Below, one piece after another: positions 18,573-26,665 of a DNA stretch of 64,000 nucleotides. The first letter of the stretch is position 1. Every line of letters begins with the position of its first letter. Source of the DNA: Sphingomonas montana (GTDB lineage: Bacteria > Pseudomonadota > Alphaproteobacteria > Sphingomonadales > Sphingomonadaceae); contig NZ_MOLY01000036.1 of assembly GCF_001956315.1 (NCBI RefSeq), forward strand, positions 62,001 to 126,000, given 5' to 3'. The position numbers and the translations under genes are program-made. The notes beneath the pieces are model-generated. The model had not been told where the DNA came from, ran no database searches, and worked only from the letters and a program-made list of their open reading frames with translations.

Positions 18573-18590
18573 AGCAACACAGGATAACGT
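18573..18590. promoter_or_regulatory. Perfect 7-bp hairpin with GAAA centre upstream of the receptor gene
   Basis: GTGTTGC-GAAA-GCAACAC lies between the divergent hypothetical gene and the TonB-dependent receptor. It could be a dyad operator or an RNA stem with a GNRA tetraloop. No T-run follows, so it is not an intrinsic terminator. The rest of 18506-18728 shows nothing clear. Confidence 0.35.
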
Positions 18591-18728
18591 CAAAAATCTT
18601 ACAGCGGGGCACTACCCTTTACAGAAGCTGAATTGCTTGCCCATTCTCGGATATGGGAAAGATCGGCAGGCACCTGGAAAAAAGGGCTGCCCCGTATCCG
18701 ACTCCTGTTCAAAAGGGGTGTTTTCGCA

Positions 18729-21700
18729 GTGACTTCTAACTCTCGAAATCTTGCCGTGCGCAGCGGCACCGCCACGATCGCGCTGGCATTCGCCATGATG
18801 TCCTCGGCCGCCTACAGTCAGGCGACCCCGCCCGACGTGCAGGCCGCTGCCGGTCGCTCAACCGCCACGACGCCGGGCGGCGACTGCGACCCGAGCACGG
18901 GCGCCAACTGCGCCCCCGCCGGTCAGGTCACTGCCGGCGATGACTCGATCATCGTCACCGGGTCGCGCATCCAGTCGCCGCTCGCCACCTCCGTATCGCC
19001 GGTCCAGGTGATCGGCGCACAGGCGATCCAGCAGGCAGGCGTCACAAACGTCCAGGAAATCCTGCTCGAAAATCCTGCCTTCGGTTCCCCGACGCTGGCG
19101 CGTACCAACACAGCGTTCCTGACGTCGGGCACGGGTGCCGCCACCGTCGACCTGCGCAACCTCGGGACGGATCGTACGCTCGTCCTCATCAACGGCCGTC
19201 GCGTCGTCGCGGGTCTGCCCGGTTCGGCAACCGTCGATCTCAACATGATCCCCGCGCAGTTCCTGCAGCGTGTCGATATCCTGACCGGCGGCGCTTCGTC
19301 GCTCTATGGGTCGGACGCGGTCGCCGGCGTCGTGAACATGATCTACAAGGATAATTTCGAAGGGCTCGACGCCAACGCGCAGTACAACATTACCCAGCGC
19401 GGCGACACGCCGGGTTACCAGGCCAACATCACTGCCGGCGGCAACTTTGCCGAAGACCGTGGCAACATCATGGTCCACTTCGGCTACACCCGCGAAGGGC
19501 AGCTGCTCTCCAGCCAGCGCAGCAACACGCGCCTGGACGACACCGATCGTTTCTCGCTGACCGGCGATCCTGCCGACTTCGGCATTCCCAACGAAGGTAC
19601 GCTTTCCGGCCTGCCACCGCAGGGCGTCTTCACCTCGGGCGGCTGCGCGTTCACGTTCAGCCCGACGAACCTGCTCGAACGCGGCTTCAGTGCCAACGGC
19701 GGCAACATCTCGGCGGCTTCGGCAAATGCATGCGGCGTTCCCGCCGGTACGGCGCTGCCGGCGCGCGGCTTCAACCGCCAGGCATTCCGGACCATCGCCG
19801 TTCCGGTCCGGCGCTACCTGCTGGCCACCCGCGCCAAGTACGACATCACCGACGACGTGAAGTTCTTTGCGGAGGGTACCTACAGCCGCACCAGCTCGGC
19901 GCGCCAGATCGAACCATTCGGTATCTCGACCTCGGGCACGACGGGCATCTACCCCGCCGGCGGCCTGATGCCGATCCAGACGCGCGTCCGCAACGCGGAC
20001 GGCACCACCACGATTGTCAACAACCCCTTCGTCCCGGCCGGGATTTTCAACGCCTCGGTGGATGGCGACAATGACGGTCTTCGCGACATTGCCTTCAGCC
20101 GCCGCCTTACCGAATTTGGTCCGCGCAGTGGTTCGACCGATCGCGATACCTTCCGTATCGTGGCCGGCCTCGAAGGCGATTTCCTCGATGACAAGTTCCA
20201 CTGGGACATGTCGTACAACTATGGTCGTACCAGCGAAGCGCAGGAAAGCAGCGGTCAGGTCAACATCCTGAACTTCCGCAATGCCCTCGCGGTCGTGCCG
20301 GCCGGAACCATTGCCGGAACGATCGGTCCGCAGTGCGCCGATGCGAACGCCCGGGCGAATGGCTGCGTCCCCGTCAACGTGTTCGGCAACGGCACGATCG
20401 ACCCGGCTGCCGTAAACTTCATCCAGGCCGGCCAGACGCTGCGGACGCGCATCCAGCAGCAGGTCGTCCAGGCGAACGTTTCCGGCTCGCTGTTCGATCT
20501 GCCGGCAGGCCCGCTCGGCGTCGCGATCGGCGCGGAGTATCGCAAGGAAAAGAGCGCGGACAACAACGACTCGCTGACCAACCAGGGGCTGAACGGCGGC
20601 AACGCACTGCCCGACACGGCCGGGTCGTTCAACGTCAAGGAAGTGTATGGCGAAATCAACATTCCGCTAATCCATGACACCCCGTTCATTAAGCAGTTCA
20701 ACCTGCGCGGTGCCGGTCGTATTTCCGACTATTCTACGGTCGGTACGGTCTACAGCTACTCGGCCGGTGCCGAATGGACGATCGTCGACGACCTCCGCCT
20801 GACCGGTACGTACGCACGGGCCGTCCGCGCACCGAACGTCGGTGAACTGTTCCAGGGTCCGGCGCAGACGTTCCCGACCGGCCTGGTCGATCCCTGCATC
20901 GGTGTCACGGCCACCAGCGCCGGCACGCTTGGCGAGATCTGCCGTGCTGCGGGCGGCGTGAATGCCAACATCGGCGCGAACGGCGCTTTTGCGGCGACAC
21001 AGTCCGATCGTCAGGGGATCAGCGGCTTCAACCGCGGCAACCCCAACCTGGCCGAGGAAAAGTCGGACAGCTACACGATCGGCGCAATCCTCAACCCTCG
21101 GTCGATTGAAGCGCTGCGCAATCTTACGCTGCGTGTCGATTACTACAACATCAAGATCAACGATGCGATCGTCGGGGTCCCGCGCCAGTTCATCCTGAAC
21201 AAATGCTATCAGGAAGGTGATCAGTCCTTCTGCCAGTTCATTCGTCGGCGGGCTCAGGCGACTGCGCTGAACAGTGCCGGCTCGCTGGAGTTCATCGATC
21301 AGGCGGCCGTCAACGGTGGCGCGTTGGCGTCGGAGGGTATCGACTTCACGGTGAACTACTCGCTGCCGCTCGCCGAGACGATCGGTCTCCCGGGGGCGGT
21401 CAACTTCCGCGGTACGTACACCCGCCTTCTGAAGGCCTACACGGTGCCGGTCCCCGGCGACCCGACGCGTGACAACTTCAAGAACGAAGTCGGTGCGGCG
21501 CGCGACCGGTTCACCACCAGTCTCGGCTACAGCAGCAACAAGGTCGACGTGAACTTCACCGGCACCTATTATGGCCGCTCGTACGAAGACGATCAGTTGC
21601 TTGCCGCCTATGACCTCGGCCCCAAGGACATCAGCGTTGCTCCCGAGTTCTATCTCGACGCGCAGGCGCGGTTCAAGGCGTCGGATCACTATGAACTGTA

Positions 21701-21845
21701 TGTCGGTGTCGACAACATGCTCGACAACAACGCGCCCAACCTGTTGACCGGCACCTCGTTCAACAACACCGGTACGGACACCGCAGCTGGCGTCTACGAC
21801 GTCTTCGGTCGCCGTTTCTATGCCGGCGCGCGCCTGCGCTTCTAG
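18729..21845 (+). CDS. TonB-dependent outer-membrane receptor
   Basis: The GTG at 18729 has AAGGGG upstream and leads straight into a signal peptide (TATIALAFAMMSSAAYSQA). The 1038-residue protein has a TonB-box-like DDSIIVTGSRI at 71-81. The plug domain (VQEILLENPAFG, TLVLINGRRVV, GGASSLYGSDAVAGVVN) is followed by a 22-strand barrel ending in the outer-membrane signature GRRFYAGARLRF. It imports a large ligand using TonB energy; the ligand is unknown. Size and the N/G-rich loops are typical of sphingomonad receptors for sugars or oligomers. It is a single-gene unit with its own terminator. Confidence 0.95.
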   Translation: MTSNSRNLAVRSGTATIALAFAMMSSAAYSQATPPDVQAAAGRSTATTPGGDCDPSTGANCAPAGQVTAGDDSIIVTGSRIQSPLATSVSPVQVIGAQAIQQAGVTNVQEILLENPAFGSPTLARTNTAFLTSGTGAATVDLRNLGTDRTLVLINGRRVVAGLPGSATVDLNMIPAQFLQRVDILTGGASSLYGSDAVAGVVNMIYKDNFEGLDANAQYNITQRGDTPGYQANITAGGNFAEDRGNIMVHFGYTREGQLLSSQRSNTRLDDTDRFSLTGDPADFGIPNEGTLSGLPPQGVFTSGGCAFTFSPTNLLERGFSANGGNISAASANACGVPAGTALPARGFNRQAFRTIAVPVRRYLLATRAKYDITDDVKFFAEGTYSRTSSARQIEPFGISTSGTTGIYPAGGLMPIQTRVRNADGTTTIVNNPFVPAGIFNASVDGDNDGLRDIAFSRRLTEFGPRSGSTDRDTFRIVAGLEGDFLDDKFHWDMSYNYGRTSEAQESSGQVNILNFRNALAVVPAGTIAGTIGPQCADANARANGCVPVNVFGNGTIDPAAVNFIQAGQTLRTRIQQQVVQANVSGSLFDLPAGPLGVAIGAEYRKEKSADNNDSLTNQGLNGGNALPDTAGSFNVKEVYGEINIPLIHDTPFIKQFNLRGAGRISDYSTVGTVYSYSAGAEWTIVDDLRLTGTYARAVRAPNVGELFQGPAQTFPTGLVDPCIGVTATSAGTLGEICRAAGGVNANIGANGAFAATQSDRQGISGFNRGNPNLAEEKSDSYTIGAILNPRSIEALRNLTLRVDYYNIKINDAIVGVPRQFILNKCYQEGDQSFCQFIRRRAQATALNSAGSLEFIDQAAVNGGALASEGIDFTVNYSLPLAETIGLPGAVNFRGTYTRLLKAYTVPVPGDPTRDNFKNEVGAARDRFTTSLGYSSNKVDVNFTGTYYGRSYEDDQLLAAYDLGPKDISVAPEFYLDAQARFKASDHYELYVGVDNMLDNNAPNLLTGTSFNNTGTDTAAGVYDVFGRRFYAGARLRF

Positions 21846-21868
21846 GGCGCAGCACGCTGACACGACTA

Positions 21869-21902
21869 GGGCGGCGGACATCATGTCCGCCGCCCTTTTT
21901 TA
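21869..21902 (+). terminator. Strong intrinsic terminator after the receptor gene
   Basis: The stem GGGCGGCGGACA (21869-21880) pairs perfectly with TGTCCGCCGCCC (21884-21895) around a 3-nt loop and is followed by seven T residues. It sits 24 bp after the receptor stop. Beyond it, 21903-22181 holds no convincing gene; short frames on both strands there lack start signals. Confidence 0.95.
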
Positions 21903-22181
21903 TGCTGTACTTGATATCGGCTGATGTGCCTAGCGAGGTCCGATATCGGTCGCTGACCGGACTGATCCATCAGCACGGCGGGGATCGGTGTGGCGTCAAG
22001 CCTGACCAGGATGCTAAGGCAACGCACCATGCTAGCCAGGTAGAACCGCGTTGGAAAAGGCGCCGTACCATCAAGGCATCCGCGGCCGGACGCCAACGGC
22101 AATGTTCTGACTGGAACCGCCTCAGCAGCCCGATACTGGCGAGTTCGCCTCGTTCGCTACGCGTCTAACTCGCCCTGGCAA
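21903..22181. other. Intergenic, no feature recognised
   Basis: Together with the terminator this makes a 336-bp gap between the receptor and the next gene. Small frames (88 aa on plus, 73 aa on minus) have atypical composition, no ribosome site and no recognisable motif. Base composition is somewhat lower in G+C than the flanks. Confidence 0.5.
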
Positions 22182-23087
22182 TTACCCCCACAACATCGCC
22201 CGATAGCGCGCGAAACACCGCTCGCCACACCGCAGGCGCATCAATGCACCTTCCGCCATTGCGGTCGCGCGGCGCGGATCTTCGCTGACCAGTGGACGTA
22301 CCGCCTCGCGGTTCCAGTCCGCGCTGTGCTTGATGTCCAGCACCGCATGCAGATCGAAGTAGCGCCGCTCGCGGTCGTTCAATCCGATGCGGCGCAGTCC
22401 CTGCGCGACCAGCCCGGAACGCGCAGGTGCCGTCAGTTCGATCGCGCCCAGAGCGCCCACACTATGCCACGCATAACGCCGGGTCGTCGCCATCGCGGTC
22501 ATCGCATTGGCCAGGGCCAGACTTTCCCAGACCGTCGTCTCGATCACCGGGTTCACCGCCAGCGTTTCGACCAGCGCGTCCAACATCGGACCGTGCATGC
22601 CCTTGGCGTTGCCGCGGCCCATCTCGTCCCAATAATTGCGGGCCAGTTCCAGCTTGGCCTGCGCCGGCAGCTTCACCTGCGTGTGGGCGACCAGATCGTC
22701 GAACCCTGCTTCGCCCGCAGCCTCCTGTTCGAAGAACCACCGCAGTTCGTCGCGCGTCGCCGTCTCGGCCAGCCAGTCGAACAACGGATCATGCTGACCC
22801 GGACCGGTTGCTTCCAGTCCTTCGAACCAGGCGATGAAGCCTTCGACGTCGGTCGGCACCGCCGCCGCTTCCGCCATTACTTCGGCACGCAATTCCTCGA
22901 TGAACCCGCCTTCCAGCCGCAGCATCCGCGTATCGCGGTCAAGCGTCGCCTGCCAGTCGCCGCCCGGCAGCGCGGGTTCCAGCCGCTCGCGGTTCCAGTG
23001 CGCCAGCCCGCGCTGGAAACTGTCGGTCAGAAATTGCGACGCGCGCGGTGCCGCGTCCACCAGTGATCTGGAGGCCATTTTCATCAT
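22182..23087 (-). CDS. Iron-containing redox enzyme, haem-oxygenase-like fold
   Basis: About 301 residues, all-helical in appearance. It has ARNYWDEMGRGNAKGMH, the Glu/His motif of the haem-oxygenase-like diiron oxidase (HDO) superfamily, plus later ligand candidates in YAWHSVGALGAIE and LDIKHSADW. Family members include the fatty-acid decarboxylase UndA and N-oxygenases, so an O2-dependent oxidation is likely; the substrate is unknown. ATGs at 23087, 23084 and 23078 are all possible. It is transcribed in the same direction as mlaEF, 90 bp downstream, but need not be functionally linked. Confidence 0.8.
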   Translation of the reverse strand: MMKMASRSLVDAAPRASQFLTDSFQRGLAHWNRERLEPALPGGDWQATLDRDTRMLRLEGGFIEELRAEVMAEAAAVPTDVEGFIAWFEGLEATGPGQHDPLFDWLAETATRDELRWFFEQEAAGEAGFDDLVAHTQVKLPAQAKLELARNYWDEMGRGNAKGMHGPMLDALVETLAVNPVIETTVWESLALANAMTAMATTRRYAWHSVGALGAIELTAPARSGLVAQGLRRIGLNDRERRYFDLHAVLDIKHSADWNREAVRPLVSEDPRRATAMAEGALMRLRCGERCFARYRAMLWG

Positions 23088-23177
23088 CCCATCGTCGATT
23101 ATCGGATGCTGAAGCGGCTGGCACCCGCGCATGTTCCGCCGGATTCACCTGGATTAGCGCGAATATGGTGTCGATCG

Positions 23178-23936
23178 TTACCGGATCGGCCCGTCCGCAT
23201 CGCCCCGCACGAACTGATCGACGTAGGGATTGTCCGAGTCGTACAGCCTGTCGCGCGACCCTTCCCAGATGATCCGCCCCTGATACAGCATGGCCACGCG
23301 GTGCGCGATCTTGCGGGCCGATGCCATGTCGTGCGTGATGGTCAGCGCCGTCACGCCCAGATCCTCGACCAGGCTGACGATCAGGTTGTTGATCACGTCG
23401 GCCCGGATCGGGTCCAGCCCGGTGGTCGGTTCGTCGAAGAAGATGATCTCCGGCCGTGGCGCAATGGCGCGGGCCAGTGCGACGCGCTTCTGCATGCCGC
23501 CCGACAACTCGTTCGGCCGCAGGTTCAGGATCTTGCCGTCCAGCCCGACACGTTCCAGATTTTCCTCGGCAACCTTCTTCATCTGCGCCGTGTCGCGCGA
23601 CCGCCCCTGCGTCAGCCCGAACGTGACGTTGCGCCAGACCGGCAGCGAATCGAACAGCGCCGATCCCTGGAACAGCATGCCGAATTTGGCCCGCACCCGC
23701 TCCTGGTCCTTGCCGTGCAGGCCCACGACGGATTCACCGTCGACCAGGATCGACCCGGCATCGGGCCGAATCAACCCGAGGATGCATTTCAGCGTTACCG
23801 ACTTGCCGCTGCCCGACTGGCCGATGATCGCCAGCGACTCGCCCGGTTCGATCGACAGGTCCACCCCGTCCAGGATCACCCGTTCTCCGAACCGCTTGGT
23901 CACGCCGGACAGGACGATCTTCGGACCGCCGCTCAT
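23178..23936 (-). CDS. mlaF: ABC transporter ATPase, MlaF type
   Basis: The 252-residue ABC ATPase has Walker A IIGQSGSGKS (38-46), signature LSGGMQKR (144-151), Walker B IIFFDEPTTGLD (164-175) and the switch His in LTITHDM. The GMLFQGSALFDSLPVWRNV segment is typical of MlaF/Ttg2A rather than other importers. It powers phospholipid traffic between inner and outer membranes. The ATG overlaps the mlaE TGA. No MlaD gene follows directly; the next gene is the iron-containing redox enzyme. Confidence 0.92.
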   Translation of the reverse strand: MSGGPKIVLSGVTKRFGERVILDGVDLSIEPGESLAIIGQSGSGKSVTLKCILGLIRPDAGSILVDGESVVGLHGKDQERVRAKFGMLFQGSALFDSLPVWRNVTFGLTQGRSRDTAQMKKVAEENLERVGLDGKILNLRPNELSGGMQKRVALARAIAPRPEIIFFDEPTTGLDPIRADVINNLIVSLVEDLGVTALTITHDMASARKIAHRVAMLYQGRIIWEGSRDRLYDSDNPYVDQFVRGDADGPIR

Positions 23937-24733
23937 CCGAATGCGATCACGGTGATGATGAGGTTGGACGACAGGATCAGGATGAATGCGGACACCACCG
24001 CATCGGTCGTTGCGCGCCCCACGCCCGCCGCGCCGCCCTCCGTCCGATATCCGTGGTAGCAGCCCATCAGCGCGATGAAGAACCCGAACACCGCCGCCTT
24101 GGCCAGCGCCATTTCGAAATCGTCCGCGCTGATGAACTTGCGTGTCATCGTCAGGTAGTTCGCGGCATTGAACCCCAGCTTGTGCACCGCCAGCAGATAT
24201 CCGCCCATGATGCCGATCGCGTTGGCGACTAGCACGAGCAGCGGCAGCGCGATCACCGCCGCGAACAGCCGCGGCGCCAGCAGATAGCGGTACGGATCGG
24301 TCCGCAGCGTCGTCATCGCGTCCATCTGTTCGGTGACGCGCATCGTGCCCAGTTCCGCGGCCATTGAGGACGACACCCGCCCCGCGACCATCAACCCGAC
24401 CAGCACCGGCCCCAGTTCGCGCACGATCCCGATCACGACGACCGCCGGCACGGTCGACTGCGCGCTGAACCGCGATCCGGCCGTATAGATCTGCTGCGCC
24501 AGCGCCGCCCCGGTGAAGATCGCGGTCAGCCCGACGACCGGCAAGGAGAACCAGCCGATATGAAGCAACTGTTCCAGCAGTCGTCCCGGATAATATGGCG
24601 GCGACAGCCCGCGCACGATCGTCTGGAACCCGAACCGGGCAACGCGGCCCACCCCGGCCAGCAGCGCGATCAGCACCCGCCCGACCGAAGCCAGAAAGGC
24701 GATCCCCGCCACACCGATTGCCTGCACCGTCAT
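23933..24733 (-). CDS. mlaE: MlaE family lipid ABC permease
   Basis: The 266-residue permease has the MlaE/DUF140 core: GAALAQQIYTAGSRF, VIGIVRELGPVLVGLMVAGR, and SSSMAAELGTMRVTEQMDAM, with about five to six membrane segments. ATG 24733 is preferred over 24805 because it begins at the first hydrophobic stretch. It forms the membrane channel for lipid transport with MlaF. The 4-bp overlap with mlaF indicates one transcript. Confidence 0.92.
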   Translation of the reverse strand: MTVQAIGVAGIAFLASVGRVLIALLAGVGRVARFGFQTIVRGLSPPYYPGRLLEQLLHIGWFSLPVVGLTAIFTGAALAQQIYTAGSRFSAQSTVPAVVVIGIVRELGPVLVGLMVAGRVSSSMAAELGTMRVTEQMDAMTTLRTDPYRYLLAPRLFAAVIALPLLVLVANAIGIMGGYLLAVHKLGFNAANYLTMTRKFISADDFEMALAKAAVFGFFIALMGCYHGYRTEGGAAGVGRATTDAVVSAFILILSSNLIITVIAFG

Positions 24734-24869
24734 TCGACCCGCTGATAGCGGCGCGAACGGGCGATGGGCAAGGGAATTGCAGACCGGCTGGAAACCGGCA
24801 CGCATCTCGCTCGGCCAGCGGCCATGTCCGAATTTGGTGGACTGCGGGCGTCCCTTGTAGACAGCGGCG

Positions 24870-25422
24870 ATGACCCGAGACGACGCCGTTGCCGCAGAGT
24901 TCCGACGCGATTGGGCGCGCTTTCATCCGGCCTGTTTCCCGCTCGGATGGATGCTCCGCGGCCGCACAGGCTCACCATGGGTTCGATTTCACGCTCTCCC
25001 CGGTTCCAAGCGATACGCGGACGATCAAGCGCAACGGGACGTCATTCTTTCCCGCGCATATGCTCTTGACGACCGGCTGCTCGGCGTGGACCAGTGCTGT
25101 TGGGTCGTTGAGGCCGAGACCGGTGATTTCTTCTGCACCGCGCGAGGCAGCGCTGTCAGGGGCCGCGACCGACGATCCCGACGAACCCGTATGGAGCTTT
25201 CATGCCCGTCGCGAGAGGTGGCGGGCGGAGACGTACGATGCAGAGTTGATTTCGATTGCCGAAGATCAGCCACGGCGTGCAATCTGGATGAGATGCGAAG
25301 ACGGCGCGGTGTTCGCGCCTTACGATGGCGGCTTCGACCTGTTTCCGACCTCGTGGGAGACAGTGAACCACTTGAAAGCGGAATGGCCCGACTGGCTTTC
25401 CGGTCATTCCGGCGGTCTCTGA
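24870..25422 (+). pseudogene. Frameshifted DUF3885-like gene
   Basis: Two overlapping plus-strand frames each carry half of what looks like one protein. Frame A from ATG 24870 reads WVRFHALPGSKRYADDQAQR and continues to about VEAETGDFF. Frame B then reads PVWSFHARRERWRAETYDAE and ends FAPYDGGFDLFPTSW and WPDWLSGHSGGL at 25422. The start and end patterns resemble DUF3885 proteins. Going from A to B needs a net +1 shift around 25130-25170. This is either a real inactivating indel or a sequencing error. An intact product would be about 183 residues. Confidence 0.65.
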
Positions 25423-25524
25423 CAGCCCCATCCAAACGTCCACTAGTGGGTGTTTATGCACCGACCACTTTTAGGCGTCCGGCTTCACTGGCCCCGTATG
25501 TCCGGAAGTGGTGGAAAGCGGACG

Positions 25525-25866
25525 TTAGCCCAAATTGGTCAGGCTGTAGGCAATTGCGATCAGCCCGCCAGCAATGAACGGGATCGACCAAACCTCAAAC
25601 GGCAATGACATGAACTTATTCCGCGCTCGATAGATCAGAGTGTCTCGGAAACGGTTCGTTCGAACGGCGGCGATCTTGCGGCTGTTTTGTCTGCGCCCCA
25701 CAACCCAATTGATTGCACCTGCTGCGATGAACGCCAATCCCCAGAACCAAGGTCCGTCTTGTAGAACGGGCCGTGCTGCTTGGAGTATCAAGCCGAATAT
25801 AACAAGAACGCCAAACAGGATGAGCGGGGTGAAAAATCCCTTCCCTGTCCACCAAAATACGAACAC
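25525..25866 (-). CDS. Small membrane protein (113 aa), atypical composition
   Basis: GTG 25866 has a good GGAGG 5 nt upstream. The 113-residue product has three hydrophobic segments (FTPLILFGVLVIFGLIL, FWGLAFIAAGAINWVV, and IPFIAGGLIAIAYSL) separated by a basic loop (GRRQNSRKIAAVRTNRFRD). Base composition is near even, clearly below the window average, which suggests recent acquisition. No family recognised. The flanking 25423-25524 and 25867-26046 spacers share the lower G+C and contain no gene I can support. Confidence 0.65.
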   Translation of the reverse strand: MFVFWWTGKGFFTPLILFGVLVIFGLILQAARPVLQDGPWFWGLAFIAAGAINWVVGRRQNSRKIAAVRTNRFRDTLIYRARNKFMSLPFEVWSIPFIAGGLIAIAYSLTNLG

Positions 25867-26046
25867 TCGGTCCTCCGTCCCATCCCCCAGTTGCACAGAG
25901 CCTACGTGATATGCCCGAGACCCGCTATTGGGCGTTTAAAGACTGTCCGCTATTCGGCGTCCGCTTCGTTGATCGCGAATGTCATATCGCGGTCGCTGGC
26001 GGTCGTTGACCGATTGGTTCGTAAACCACTCGAAAAGGGGCCTCGC

Positions 26047-26415
26047 CTACGTCAACGCCGCGCGCGCCTTGTCCCAGTCGCGGCCGTCGAACGGCACCAT
26101 CGTCACCGTCAGGCCGTGATCCTCGTCCAGGCAGCGCAGGTTCACGCTGATCGCGTCCGGGTGCGACCGCGGGCGGTAGAAGCTCTTGATCCCGCATTGC
26201 GTGCAGAAGATGTGGCGCGCCTTGCCCGAACCGAACCGGTACGTCGTCGTGTCGCGCTGCCCCTCGACCAGCCGGAACTTCGCCTCTGTCACGATCAGGT
26301 GCAGATACCCCGTCATCGCGCAGATCGAACAGTTGCAGTCGAGCACCTCGACCGCCTGCGGCACCGAAACCTCGAACCGCACCAGCCCGCAATGGCATCC
26401 ACCCTCGACCATCAT
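26047..26415 (-). CDS. GFA family (CENP-V/GFA domain) zinc protein
   Basis: The 122-residue protein has the GFA zinc ligands in order: EGGCHCGLVRFE, LDCNCSICAMTGY, and IFCTQCGIKSFYRP. GFA proteins are named for glutathione-dependent formaldehyde-activating enzyme. For most members the reaction is unproved, and glutathione-adduct or small-molecule thiol chemistry is inferred. The start MMVEGGCHCG fits the family. It is on the same strand as glmS and the small frameshifted ORF, 41 bp after the latter. Confidence 0.9.
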   Translation of the reverse strand: MMVEGGCHCGLVRFEVSVPQAVEVLDCNCSICAMTGYLHLIVTEAKFRLVEGQRDTTTYRFGSGKARHIFCTQCGIKSFYRPRSHPDAISVNLRCLDEDHGLTVTMVPFDGRDWDKARAALT

Positions 26416-26456
26416 GCCCGCCTCCTCGCTTTTCTACACGTCGGCGACAGCGGCGT

Positions 26457-26665
26457 TCAGTCCCCGCCCCCGTCGCCGCCACCATCCGAACCATTGTCCG
26501 AACCACCGTCCGACACGGCGTCGCCCCGTCGCCCCACCACCAGTCCCAGCCGCCGCCATCGCCATCGGCCGTGTTCCTGCGTTTCCGGCCGGGCCGCGAT
26601 CGGAGAAACCAGGTCAGCGCCATGAACGTCAGCACCGCGCTCGCCGCGACGGCCGGCGCGTTCAC
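26457..26665 (-). pseudogene. Frameshifted small membrane-anchored ORF coupled to glmS
   Basis: The GTG at 26665 overlaps the glmS TGA (GTGA). The first frame reads NAPAVAASAVLTFMALTWFL, a membrane segment, then a basic stretch and GDGGGWDWWWGDG. The frame then drifts into unlikely sequence. The adjacent frame ends DGGSDNGSDGGGDGGGD and stops at 26457, a typical Gly/Asp tail for such small proteins. One extra G in the GGGG run near 26530 would join them into a product of about 69 residues. It is a real frameshift or a homopolymer error; function unknown. Confidence 0.5.

Noticed and set aside
21881-22168. Two short opposing frames after the receptor terminator
   Set aside because: No ribosome site, atypical composition and no motif; treated as intergenic.
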